Shown here in pieces: positions 44,121 through 54,258 of a stretch of 64,000 bases of DNA. The number at the start of each line of letters is the position of its first letter. The first letter of the stretch is position 1. Source of the stretch: Phytophthora sp. 'mugwort' (taxonomy: Eukaryota > Oomycota > Peronosporomycetes > Peronosporales > Peronosporaceae). The translations under genes were made by a program, and so were the position numbers. The stretch spans positions 1,203,001 through 1,267,000 of the forward strand of contig JAUCEF010000010.1 in NCBI GenBank assembly GCA_033558025.1. The letters run 5' to 3'. Below the pieces are notes generated by a model. The model was not told where the DNA came from and did no database searches. It saw only the letters and a list, made by a program, of their open reading frames with translations.

Positions 44121-44735
44121 AGGGAATGTCAGAATTAATAAAGCTGCCGCTGAAATCGCATGCGATTTCGACTCGAAATGGCATGTCATTTGCGATTTCA
44201 CGAGATAGCACATACGATTTGCAAACAATATCCCATACGGCAAACGGCACCGGCAACATCAAGGGGAAGAAGCTTTCCTGACGCCGTCGCTGCTGCGAGG
44301 CTGCTACTATCGCTATCTGTCTATGACTACCGAAACCATAACGCGGTGTAGGCATCGCCTCGCAGCTGAGTTTGCTCTTGCTGTCAGGTAGCGCCGCGCA
44401 AGAACCTACAGCTCCTCCACTGTAGACTCGACTGGGAAGAACTCAATCCAGTCCAAAGGGAGAGTTCCCACCGATCGTTTTGCCGAACTCTAGGATAGCG
44501 AGAACGAGAAGGTATACGACCTCGGCGATTAAAAACAGGTGGCCACTGGTATTTGGCATTGCAACACCGTGATTGTTCGGTTGGGTTCTTGTCTGGGCGG
44601 TTTTCATGCGAAGAATTCTGATACCCCCTGGACAAAACTTCGAAATGGCATGTCATTTGTCCGAAAATCTCATGCCATTTCAGGGCGAAATCGCATGCGA
44701 TCTCCGCGTCAATTTCGTCAATTCTGACACCCCCT
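44121..44735. mobile_element. MITE-like element with about 72-bp inverted ends
   Basis: The left end (44121-44197) begins AGGGAATGTCAGAATT and the right end, read inverted from 44735, begins AGGGGGTGTCAGAATT. Both then carry ATCGCATGCGATTTCG and AAATGGCATG at matching distances. By eye roughly three quarters of positions match over about 72 bp. TA lies at each border (reading the ends as TA-GGG), which would suit Tc1/mariner-type target duplication, but this is not certain. A third partial end (CAGGGGGTATCAGAATT, inverted, about 44610-44635) lies inside. No coding content. Confidence 0.65.
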
Positions 44736-46190
44736 AATATGTTGTTTTTTTCAGTTGCTGCTAGCCATCAAATATTTGAAAACGTTGCTGACATCATTAA
44801 CTCGAATGACTGGACTTCTTACTCTTGGATTGTCGGAAGTTTCTCTAAACAAGCTAATAGAATTTTTGCTGTTGAAAACTGCTTGGACGATACCATTATC
44901 ACGATAAATTAGTGTCGCGACGTACCGGACGCTTTCGCAAGTGAAGACTAAACCAATGTGAGTACCATCTGTCGACCTTATAACGGCCAAGAAGTTAGTA
45001 AATTCTTATCGCAGCTATGATTCAATTAGCGCATGATGCAACTGTACTCACGAAAATGTGTGGGATTCTTACGAGTAAGATACTAACGTAGCGAATTCAC
45101 GTTTACTTGGCAGATATCAGCGCTAATGACATGCAGAAAGTACGTGATAAAATAACAAACAAAATCTGGCTGGGATTAGAAACTGTTGCGAGAAGCAGGC
45201 GTGTTCATCGAGCTGACTGTGGTGAGGGCTCCATTGACTCTAAAATCGTCTGAAATCTAGTTTGCATCGCAGACAAAGTTCCCGATGAAAAACAAAAGCG
45301 ATCAAGCCAATAGAAGAGATTTCAAGCAGTTCTTTCGCCGCGGCAAGAAATTAAACTTTTGAGCTGAAATGTTCAGTAATGAAAGCGAGTGATTATGGCA
45401 GATTCTGACGACAAGTGATACGATGCTGATGTAGGGAAATCATTGAATGGGGTGTTTTGATCCTGTACGGGTCAAGAAGTTGCGCATGCTCAAACGGATT
45501 AATTCATAACATGACTCGTACAGTTTGTAGCTAAGAAAGTTTTTTTTTTCTTCTTAAAACGCAGCATCAAGTGTGATCCGTCCTTCATTTCATCCGTCCT
45601 CAACTCCGTGGCAATGCTGTTAGTTATCCACGCTCATTGTAAACTTTTGTGAGCCCCCTTGCAACATTCTAGTTAGCCATTTGGTAGAATGTGTGAGCGC
45701 CGCTCAGACGTTCAGTAACATGTTCCGCAGCGAGAAGTAGTCACCGTCGGTTCGAAAGAATTATACCGTCGACGCCGACTCGTTCGTCCATCAGTGCCAC
45801 CTGAGTGACCGAGTAAAGCACTGCAAAATTGTTCGCATCCTGACGCCAAACCTTACACTGTAAAAGTACGTTAAGGTACCGTTGAAGTCAATGAGATCCC
45901 GTCTAAATTGATCTTTCCACGAACGTCTCCACGCCGTTCTTTGGCTTTTGTTGGTCGTGAGTGGAGTGTCTTAAGTCTGTACTCTGAGTTCAAGCAATAC
46001 TTCTCCAAAGGGGTTCTAACGTTTGCCTTCAGACTCCACTGAACCGAAGTAGCTCTCTCTGAAACGCTTCAGACGGACTTACCACATGAAGATCGACACA
46101 TAGGAGAAAGATTTTTCCATGGACGAAATTCATTCCACGCGTCGAGGTCGCACGTGGGCATTCTTCAACTTGCCACGACAGGCTCAAGTC
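44736..46190. other. non-coding stretch
   Basis: No recognised gene. Poly-T and AT-rich runs; toward 45.9-46.2 kb it probably becomes the degraded 5' part of the third CRN fragment. Confidence 0.35.
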
Positions 46191-46197
46191 TCTGAGA

Positions 46198-46488
46198 ATG
46201 TCAATGGCAGCCCCATTTTCAAGTGAAAATCCCAGGAAAGCTCCGTGTCTCAGTCGATATCGAGCAGTGAGTGAACCTCATTGTCATCCACTCAAGTCCG
46301 AACGCTTTGTTTGGTCGGGAATTAGCACCACATTCGAAGACAAAGAGCTCCAGCGTCGGACGTGCGACAAGATCCAGGAGATGATAGCAGCCGTCGCAAC
46401 GGACACGAATGATACCAACGCTCTGATCGCTAGCAAGGTGCTTAAATACCGCAAACTCTCCGTCCACGCATCTACACGCTGCGTCTAA
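46198..46488 (+). pseudogene. third, diverged CRN C-terminal fragment
   Basis: The frame ends in LKYRKLSVHASTRCV followed by a TAA, matching the end of the right CRN copy (KYRKLSVHAAIRCV) and, in spacing, the end of the left copy. The DNA just before (TCGCAACGGACACGAATGAT) matches 42527-42546 closely. The N-terminal and P-loop parts were not found, so it is a 5'-truncated, older copy. Confidence 0.55.
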
Positions 46489-46499
46489 AATGAAAGAAG

Positions 46500-48362
46500 T
46501 TATATGTGGCAAAAGAGGATTTGCTTTTGTGGTTAGTCTGGAAATAGTTGTTAAATAAATGAGTAAATAATAATTGTGAGTGGCATTGGTAGTTTGTTAC
46601 CTACATAATCGTGTTTTTTTTAAGACGCCGACTTGGTTGCTGTCTATGTCTCGTCTTCCGACACTCGTTTAAACCCGGATTAAAATCGGAAGCCGGCATG
46701 ATGTTGTGCTTCATCAGCTAAGTAACGATGTCAAAGCTTGCATTCGATCGTCGCCGCAAGTTGCTCGTGTGGCTGAACCGATAACTCAGTCCTTCTTGAT
46801 GGACACACGTTGTCTCCGGACGCATATTCAGCATAAATAACTATGTTTTTGAATAAATGAAGCCAATCTAGCCAAAACAAAAAACGGCGAATTCCACGTT
46901 GTTAATCGTAAGGGGCCAACTTACCTTTTCCTACCCACTCTTTTGACAGCAGGCGCAAAGAAATGCCATTGAAGAGCAAACTACTAAGGCAAGAAGCTCA
47001 AGTAGGTCTGGCTTCACTGATTAATAGCTCGAAGCTCTTCAATACGTGACATTAACAGATGCGATATACTTCGAGACATTAAACCTTAAAGATCGCTCAT
47101 GCAGAATTGTTGCCGAAACTTGTGAGCATAAAACTCTAACCTACGGCGTGAAATTTTCACCTACATGTACCAGGAAAACACGAAAAGAATGTCGGCTAAC
47201 TTCTCCATGTAGAAAACTCGTTTGGACACGTTAGCTGATACTGAAGCAAAAACATATTTACTGGAAATCTGCGCTGATCATAGAATCGAATCCCTAACAC
47301 GGGGGAAAGACCATATTTTGTTGCAGGAATGCGTGTTGCGAATGAGCGAACGATTGTCCTGCCATGCTAAAACGAGCAGGTTTTTCGTTCTCCCAACTCC
47401 GAGTCCACTTAGAAAGAAAGCAGTATTTGACAAGTGCTGGAGAGTTGAGAGGAAATGACGCATCTATCAGCGCGAAGTTTCGAAGTTGGATTTCGGTTGA
47501 CGCAAGTATACAAAGTGGCATTCAAGTGGGTGATGATACAACTGGAAAATTTCTCGAAATAACGCGATCTGATGCCGTGTTCATAGGATGTCACCTCGCA
47601 TTAGGTTAAGCGGAAATGACTGAAGCTCCCATTTCGTTTGTTAGTGGTAAAAATTTATTTCTTAAAGGGTTAACGCCCACCTGAGTCTGCGTTTCGTATT
47701 CGCTTCGAAAAAAACTGCATTCACTTAGACAAAAGCTTAACGTGCACGTACAAACCAGACAATTCAACCGAAAAAGCCACAAAACTCGGGAATGAAGTCT
47801 AGTTCACGGTTTAACGTTGTTTCGCGAAGTATCACGACAGCGATGAGTTGGTCGTATAGTGTTCGTACGACATTAATACGGTACACCGATTATCCCGACA
47901 ATTCCAGTTTTCCCAAGTACCAACTAATGATATTTTTTATGCCAGAACCGCTTGGTGATGCACATGTAATTGATGTTAGTGTGAACGCCATGAGACTGAG
48001 AGGCCAGGATAGATTGTGGACTTAGTTACTGTGTACTGTCTTTTGCTTATCGGAAAGACGATAACCACGATTCTTCAATCTATCTTCTCGCAAATAAAGT
48101 CTCGTAGACTAGCCGGTACAATGGACATATACTTGGTAACACCATGTGGACTTCTTATTAGCCTCGGTGGCGAGAGGAGCAGCGTTTCGGTTCATAAATA
48201 TTTATGATATAAGATGGGTTCTAACCTATCCAACAGCAATATTTTTACATATCACCCTTCTCTGCAAAGGACGGCAACATGGCAAGTGGCTTTATCAATC
48301 CTTGTTTCTTTAGCTTTCCTGTCGTCTAACCTTTCAGTCTGCATCCTTGCCACTTGGCTTAG
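46500..48362. other. non-coding; repeat flank, then VPS26 upstream region
   Basis: 46500-46880 shares words with 42640-43300 (CRN 3' flank). From about 47.0 kb I see no gene; short open frames (47222-47458) show nothing recognisable. The first coding exon and promoter of VPS26 should lie in the last few hundred bases. Confidence 0.4.
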
Positions 48363-49351
48363 AACCTTTTTGGCTTCGGCGTGCCCTCTGCTGAGCTGAG
48401 TTTCGCGCTGGAGAACGACGAGCAGCGTATTAAACTCAAAGTTCCGCGCTTCGACGACGCCAAAAGTGGCAAACCTAATGATATTTTGCCACTTTTTCGC
48501 GACGTCGAAGATGTTCGTGGGGTTCTAACTGTGAAAGTTGACTCTGACAAACGGTTGGAACACACAGGGCTGAAACTAGAGCTGCTAGGCCTCATCGAGG
48601 TGCCAGTGGATCGCAGTGCCGGTTACGAGTTTACCAACTCTGTAAGAGAGTTGCAACCTCGTGGGCAAATTATCGAAGGGGAACAAACGTTCACTTTTGA
48701 TTTTGCAAAAGTGGAAAAACCTCACGAAAGCTACTACGGCAAAAGTGTGAAACTGAGATATGTGCTCCGTGCCACTTTGGCGAGAGGCAACTATGCCAGC
48801 AGTATCGTCCAAGAGCAAGATCTCTGGGTGCAACGTGTGGCTCCCCCGCCGCCGATGGATCGGTCCATCAAGATGGAGGTAGGCATTGAAGACTGTCTGC
48901 ACATCGAGTTCGAGTACGACAAGTCAAGGTAAGCGGCAAAAGTTAATGTGAGAAAAAAATGGTGTGTCAAAGCCGATAATCTAAAATGTGTTCTGGTAGG
49001 TATCACCTGAACGACGTGGTGATCGGCAAGATTTTTTTCCTGCTAGTGCGGATCAAGATCAAGCACATGGAGCTGGCAATATTGCGCCGTGAGAGCGTGG
49101 GGTCTGGTACTCAACGACACAGTGAGAGTCAGACCATTACCAAGTTCGAGATCATGGACGGCGCACCGGTCAAGGGGGAAAGTGTTCCAGTTCGGCTGTA
49201 CCTCGCTCCGTATGCACTCACGCCGACGTATCGCAACGTGCAGAGTCGATTTTCCGTAAAGTATTTCCTGAATCTCGTGTTAGTGGACGAAGAAGACCGG
49301 CGTTACTTTAAACAACAGGAAATCACGCTTTGGCGCAAGAATATCGGATAA
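48363..49351 (+). CDS. VPS26: VPS26, retromer subunit (first small exon not found)
   Basis: Exons 48363-48928 and 49000-49351 are joined by a 71-bp GT-AG intron (GTAAGC...GGTAG) and encode about 305 residues. The first listed exon opens right after an acceptor AG (in-frame TAG at 48360-48362), so a few N-terminal codons come from an upstream exon. A candidate is ATG at 48121-48135 followed by GTAACA, but this is unproven. Family blocks: KRLEHTGLKLELLGLIE, GYEFTNSVRELQPRGQI, LRYVLRATLARGNYASSIVQ, KMEVGIEDCLHIEFEY, DVVIGKIFFLLVRIKIKHME, IPVRLYLAPY-like VPVRLYLAPYALTPTYRNV and FSVKYFLNLVLVDEEDRRYFKQQEI. VPS26 is the arrestin-fold subunit of retromer that sorts cargo on endosomes. Intact otherwise. 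Confidence 0.93.
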
Positions 49352-49607
49352 AAGACGAACCAAATTCCAGTTTCCCGGATTTCCAGTATAGCTACAGCAG
49401 CAGATACGACAGTGAAAATTTGCGACGCAAGTGGACTGCATAATAAAGAAAAAAGTTACGTTTGAGACGTGGCGGGAAACATTCCCCACTCCATCTTTTC
49501 CGTCGATAAGAGGCTGGTGTAGAAATTGCCGACAACAAATGAGAAGAAGCTGGCAAATGTTCACAGTCAAGAGAATTTTGACAGCAACGCGACACTGAAA
49601 AGGCAAC
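49352..49607. other. short gap between convergent VPS26 and SR-protein genes
   Basis: The 256-bp 3'-3' intergenic stretch must hold both transcript ends. AATAAAG at about 49443 could serve VPS26. Nothing else stands out. Confidence 0.4.
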
Positions 49608-50544
49608 TCAGCGAGAGCGCGAACGAGAGCGCGAATGAGCACGGCGACTGTTTCGGGGGTTCCTGCTGCGACGTGGAGACCGCGAACGAGAACGAGAACG
49701 AGAACGAGAGCGAGAGCGGGAACGAGATGGTGAACGTCTACGATTCGAACGTCGAGAAGGAGATCTCGAAGGACGGGGAGGCGACCTGGAACGGGAACGT
49801 GATGGGGACAGCGAACGACCTCGACCGTCCTCCTCCCGGATCCGGACGCGTTCACCGTCCAGATCGGTGCCGTCCAATTTTCGAATAGCACGCCGCATCT
49901 CGTCCTGCGTCACAAAAGACGCTGAGCCATTGCCACGGCGATCCACGTCGCTATGCACGACATCTCCTCCTTTTCGAAGGTAATCCTTGAGGTCTTGCCA
50001 GCTCATCGTGTCGGGTAGCCCACAGATCTTGACACGATATTGAGTACCTCGAGGACTGCAACAAGAGAGAGAAATGGGTCACTACACTGCGAGATTCCGT
50101 TAAAAAAATATTGCATTATGCCATAACGTACCGAGCGTCGTCGACGCCACGAGACATTTCCACACGAAGACGGCTGCCTTCGTATAAAGAGCTGTAACGC
50201 GTCATTAGCCCGTTAATTTTCACTCGAATCGATTAGAAAAACGAGAATGAATGCGCCATATATTGCCCTCACTTGTTCATCGACCGCACGGCGTCGCTGG
50301 CATCTTGCTCGTTTTCATATGTCTGTGAGTGGGTTAGAGAGAAAATAAAAGTATTTCAGTTTAAGTAAGTGGAAAAAAGAAGATTGATAATTGTCGGTAG
50401 AAAACGCACCAGGAAGGCAAACGGCGGCGGGCGCGCCGGAAACTTGATGCGCACGCTCGTTAGACGCCCAAAGCGTTCAAACTTATCCGACAGATCGCGT
50501 TCGCGCACGCCTTCGGGCAGGTTGCCCACGAACACGCGAACCAT
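49608..50544 (-). CDS. SRSF1/ASF-like splicing factor
   Basis: Four exons on the minus strand: 50544-50410, 50322-50273, 50191-50132 and 50055-49608, with GT-AG introns of 87, 81 and 76 bp; all junctions keep frame, giving 230 aa. RRM1 (1-82) has VFVGNL as RNP2 and FAFLTYEN as RNP1. A second, atypical RRM (from about 88) carries the SWQDLKD motif (100-106) diagnostic of SRSF1-type factors. The C-terminus (about 165-230) is an RS domain made of Arg-Ser repeats. The start at 50544 gives MVRVFVGNL as in relatives. It would act in nuclear splice-site selection. It converges with VPS26 and diverges from the zinc-finger gene across 269 bp. Confidence 0.93.
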
Positions 50545-50813
50545 TCCTAGTCTCTGGCAACGGTGGTGAAAATGCCCCCCGCTAGAGTGACTGCATTGTT
50601 GCGTGGGAGCCAAAATTGGCTTGTGTCACAAACTTGCCACAGATCAGACAGTTGTCGTCACTGATGTTGCGTTTCTAGTTCGCGTTGCGTGTTCTGTTCC
50701 GCTATTGGGTGCGTCTCTTAGTGGCGAAGACCGCGGAATTCGAGTGAAGTTCACGGTGAACTCTGAAGTGTTCGCCATCTGCACTTTGGCCAGGCCAAGA
50801 GCAAAGGTGAAGA
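50545..50813. promoter_or_regulatory. divergent promoter of SR-protein and zinc-finger repeat gene
   Basis: The 269-bp gap between two divergent start codons. It carries AGCCAA-AA-TTGGCT at 50608-50621, an inverted CCAA/TTGG pair, comparable in kind to the palindrome in the other divergent promoter at 29237. Confidence 0.5.
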
Positions 50814-52406
50814 ATGGAGCCCGCTGGCGCCGCGCAAGAACCGGGTCCGCGCATCGACGAGCACTTCGACTGCATCCGTGCGAACCTTATCCGCTGCGAC
50901 GAGTGCAACGAGAATTTTTTCTTTGATTTCCTACGGCATCCGCGGTGTGTGCGAGTTTTTGTCAGTGGCATTTTGCCAATAGGACTGGCTATTTATATCT
51001 AAGGGATGAAATGCGTTGCTGTTGATACTAATTGTGGGTTGGTTTTTCGCTTGTGATGATCATTATTGGCAACAGGTATTTTGTGACGCATTTTAAGACT
51101 TGCCACCTCAAGAACGTGCTGTACCGCTTCAACGGTTGTTCGGAGGAGGAGAACCAACGCGTGCGCTTCGGGCCTCGGCGCAAGAAAGATGCCACAGCCT
51201 GGTTTGGTCAGCTCAAGTCTACCGAGAAAAGAATGGTGAACGGAAGGAAATCCATTGTTTCTGCCGTCATTGGTATCTATCTAACGATTCTGTTATGCAA
51301 GATTTCCATGCAAGACAACAAATGGGGTGAAATCGCCGAGCGCGAGTGTTGGTCGTGCCGACTGTGCGTCAATAAATCAGTTCGCCACGCAGTTTTTAAT
51401 TTTGCATTATCTAAACAGTGTTTGCCACCTTTATTTGCCATCCAGATGCAAACACGCTCGGAAGGCGACCGATATGCCACACGCCTTCGAGCCTAACGAA
51501 CTAGGTCGTCGTCAAGCTTTGCTGCATCTTCGACAGTTCCATGAGGCTGCATACAACGCTTTTCTGAGAATGTTGCCGGCCGTGGGGGGTTCTTCGAGTG
51601 GGCACCATGCAGGAACTCCCACAAGTAGTAGAACAGGGTTAGAAGGGCAGCAAAGCGCGAGTTCTAGAGAAGCATTAGGCTCTCCAGCATTGCCAACAGG
51701 AGGACGCGATGTCGGGTCAATGGAGCTACGTGGAGGAAGCAATGGGGTGCCGCCTCTAGTGACCCAGAGACAGTCAGTAGAGGCAGAGCGTAGTCGACTT
51801 CGTCGGATGAGAGCCACTCCAGAAGCGAAGAAGGCCGAAGCGGAGCGTAGTAGGCGTCGAAGAGAGCAGCTCACACCGGCGCAACGACAGGCAGATGCAG
51901 AGAGACGAGCTCGAAAGAGACAGCGGGTCGAAGAGCGGGCACGAAGTCGACTGCGTCGTGCTGAAGCGTCTCCGGATGCCCGAGAACGAGAGATGAAGCG
52001 CTCGCGGGAGCGGCGGCAGAATGCCACGGAGCAGCAACGTAAACGTGAAGCACAACGGAGCCGCGTGCGACGACAGAATGCAACGGAGGAGCAACGCTCG
52101 AAAGAACGCGAGCGGTGTCGTCGTCGATATGAGGTCCAGAAGCAGCAGAAGCAGCTGGCGCGACAGGCCTCCTCGCCATCCGACGAGGAGATGCAAGCAG
52201 GGTCACCAGTAACATCAGCCTCGGAGACTACGACACCACCTGCCTCCAGCACGAGCTATCAGAATACGGCGCCGTCAAGGGACCGAGTGCTGCCAGCAGA
52301 CCTCGAGCGACGGAATCAGCAGCTCCTGCAGCAACAGGCTGGCCTTGGACTGCAAATCCGCTCCCTCTATGCGTCGTTGTCGCGGTCATCCCAAGTTCAG
52401 CTTTAA
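50814..52406 (+). CDS. zinc-finger protein with 19-residue basic repeats
   Basis: Exon 1 (50814-50944) joins 51076-51235 across a 131-bp GT-AG intron and encodes a C2H2-like finger: CDEC, then about 17 residues, then HFKTCH. One or more further introns follow between 51236 and about 51446; their exact borders are uncertain, since alternative acceptors (51315, 51446) suit different frames. The last exon runs to 52406. From 51783 to 52136 it encodes a tandem repeat of about 19 residues, consensus like AERSRxRRxxxTPEQRxxE, five to six copies, all basic/acidic helix. The tail is Ser/Thr/Gln-rich. The repeat resembles in style the STPR DNA-binding repeats (23 residues), but with a shorter period. 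A nuclear, DNA-binding role is inference. Confidence 0.6.
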
Positions 52407-52776
52407 CCTGTGATCTCAGCCTTCTTTCCGACTGAGCAAATGATGGCGCTTTTTTTTCCATTTACCTACTCGAGGCAATGTATTCTGGAGGCTATTTTTT
52501 ATCGAAACGATAAACACTGAAATTTTTCCAGTTGTTGTCTGGTCTGCTTCGTCCTTCGTTTCAATGAATTCTGCTCTGTTCGTCGGTGCTGGTGTGTCAA
52601 GACGCGAGATACTCGGAGTACAAACAGCGCAGAAGTCACATGATTTCATGATTCCATCTCACGTTTTGTTTTATCCCTCACTAGTGTACATCAATTCAAC
52701 GTCAATACAAAAAGCCCTAGGAGCTCATTCTCACCATCTGTGTCGACAAGAACAGTATTTTTGCCTCGTTTTCTCA
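52407..52776. other. gap between convergent genes
   Basis: About 370 bp between the stop of the zinc-finger repeat gene and the stop of the HTH-UPRT gene; must contain both 3' ends. No other feature seen. Confidence 0.4.
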
Positions 52777-54258
52777 TCAGTACGGAGTGGTGGGTGATAA
52801 CTCATGGTAAACTTGTTCCAGTCGATCCAAAATCATGTCTGTCGTCGACGCGCGCATGCGCATGGCCTCGACATCACCAGGTCCGGCTGGGGACGGGGCT
52901 GCCAGCTCATCTCCACCATTATCCACCTGCGCCACGACAATTTTCAGTGACGGGAAGACCGCATGCACCTTTTCCACCGTCTCGGGGGTCGCGATTAGAG
53001 CCACGAGCGAAATCATGGCCTCCACTGCGCCGTGCTCCTGTAGCCGCCTCACGACGGCGATCACCACTTCTGCGGAGGTAACCACGTGATCCATGATGAA
53101 CACGTTATGGTAATTGAGACTACCGGGCAGTCTGGTACCACAAATCTTGGCTTGAATGTCTCCTGCCTGAGAATCGCTGGGAGAGGACGCCATGTCGCCA
53201 AAGCTCACGTAGCCTGTGGGCTGATCGGGCTCCATTAAGTGGAAGAGGTCGAGCATGGGGCAGCCTGCTGGCTCCATGGACACAGCGCACGGCGGGTGCT
53301 CGAGTGCCACGCCGTCTGACTTGCTGTGGTTGGGCAGGAAGATCTCCACCGTCTTGACGGGCACATGAGCCAGCGCCTCCTCCATGATAATGCGCATAAG
53401 ACGATCACTAGACCGCCGGAACTCGCTTACAGTCGCATGTTTCTTCCGCAATGTCGTGAGCAGCAGCGCCGCCGCGCGGGATTTGATCTCGTGAACTCCG
53501 TTCTGCTCTGACGCGCTGCCTTCTCTTAGCGCCATCGCGGCCGCCCAGCCGTTTTTGCCGAGCTTGGCCTTCATCGTCTTGGGGCGCGGCTTCTTGGGAT
53601 GTTTCGCCAACGGGTTCCCGTCCTTCCTCGACAACACCTCGTCTCTGTGTTTGTTCAGGTTGCAGATCGCAGCTCGACTCACTTTGTACTCTTTCGCCAG
53701 CGCCGATTGCTTCTCGCCCTTCTCGATGCGAGATAAGATGGCTCGACGGTCCATCTCTCTCAAGTACCGCGAAGACTTGACAGTCGGCGCGGTGGTCGAC
53801 GACGAAGTCGTAGAGCTGGACGACGACAACAATGTTGATGTTGGCGCCAGTGCTGCAGCGATTGAACTGGCTGCGGCTTTACGGGCTTGTAGCTCCTGGT
53901 CCGAGCAAAACTTGCTCTCGATCTTAGGACGATACGATGTAGTAGTGTATTTAAGCTGTTCCGGAACGTCTTCACTGCTGGTGCTGGGCGTAGTAGCCCT
54001 TCGTGGAACTTGGTTTCGACCGCTGAGTACGAGCTCACGTGGAGGCGAGCCTGTGGCCAGCATGAACGTGTCTTGGGGACTGCGCTGCTGCTGCAGCATG
54101 GAGGATAACCCCGGCAGCGACGGGCTGCCCCATGATCGGCGCGGCGGCGGACCCGAGACCATGTGGCGCTTGGCTCCGTCCGGGCTGGAGACGGCGTAGC
54201 TGCTTGCGTTAAGGTTCTTGTAGGCTGGGGCGTAGAGCATGGCGGCACGGTCGGTCAT
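52777..54258 (-). CDS. helix-turn-helix protein with UPRT-like C-terminal domain
   Basis: One open frame of 493 codons. Residues 1-160 are low-complexity Ser/Pro/Thr-rich. Residues about 168-206 (REMDRRAILSRIEKGEKQSA, then LAKEYKVSRAAICNL) form a Psq/CENP-B-type helix-turn-helix; a basic linker follows (about 210-235). Residues about 255-450 follow the uracil phosphoribosyltransferase fold: LMRIIMEEALAHVP, then AVSMEPAGCPML where UPRTs have the GLS-ME region, then NVFIMDHVVTSAEVVIAVV, VEAMISLVALIATPETVEKV and PSLKIVVAQVD. The PRPP loop, normally DPMLATGGT-like, reads DHVVTSAEV, so catalysis is unlikely; the C-terminal uracil-binding GD-G motif is also not seen. Likely a DNA-binding pseudoenzyme, perhaps a pyrimidine sensor (inference). 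Intact. Confidence 0.75.
   Translation of the reverse strand: MTDRAAMLYAPAYKNLNASSYAVSSPDGAKRHMVSGPPPRRSWGSPSLPGLSSMLQQQRSPQDTFMLATGSPPRELVLSGRNQVPRRATTPSTSSEDVPEQLKYTTTSYRPKIESKFCSDQELQARKAAASSIAAALAPTSTLLSSSSSTTSSSTTAPTVKSSRYLREMDRRAILSRIEKGEKQSALAKEYKVSRAAICNLNKHRDEVLSRKDGNPLAKHPKKPRPKTMKAKLGKNGWAAAMALREGSASEQNGVHEIKSRAAALLLTTLRKKHATVSEFRRSSDRLMRIIMEEALAHVPVKTVEIFLPNHSKSDGVALEHPPCAVSMEPAGCPMLDLFHLMEPDQPTGYVSFGDMASSPSDSQAGDIQAKICGTRLPGSLNYHNVFIMDHVVTSAEVVIAVVRRLQEHGAVEAMISLVALIATPETVEKVHAVFPSLKIVVAQVDNGGDELAAPSPAGPGDVEAMRMRASTTDMILDRLEQVYHELSPTTPY

Noticed and set aside
49526..49888. Asn/Glu-rich plus-strand open frame
   Set aside because: It is the antisense of the RS domain of the SRSF1-like gene, whose spliced model is well supported.
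51512..52252. Long minus-strand Arg/Ser/Cys-rich open frames
   Set aside because: They are antisense of the 19-residue repeat exon; the plus-strand repeat is regular and clearly the coding one.
53555..54199. Plus-strand open frame of 214 codons
   Set aside because: Antisense of the HTH-UPRT gene, without domain content.
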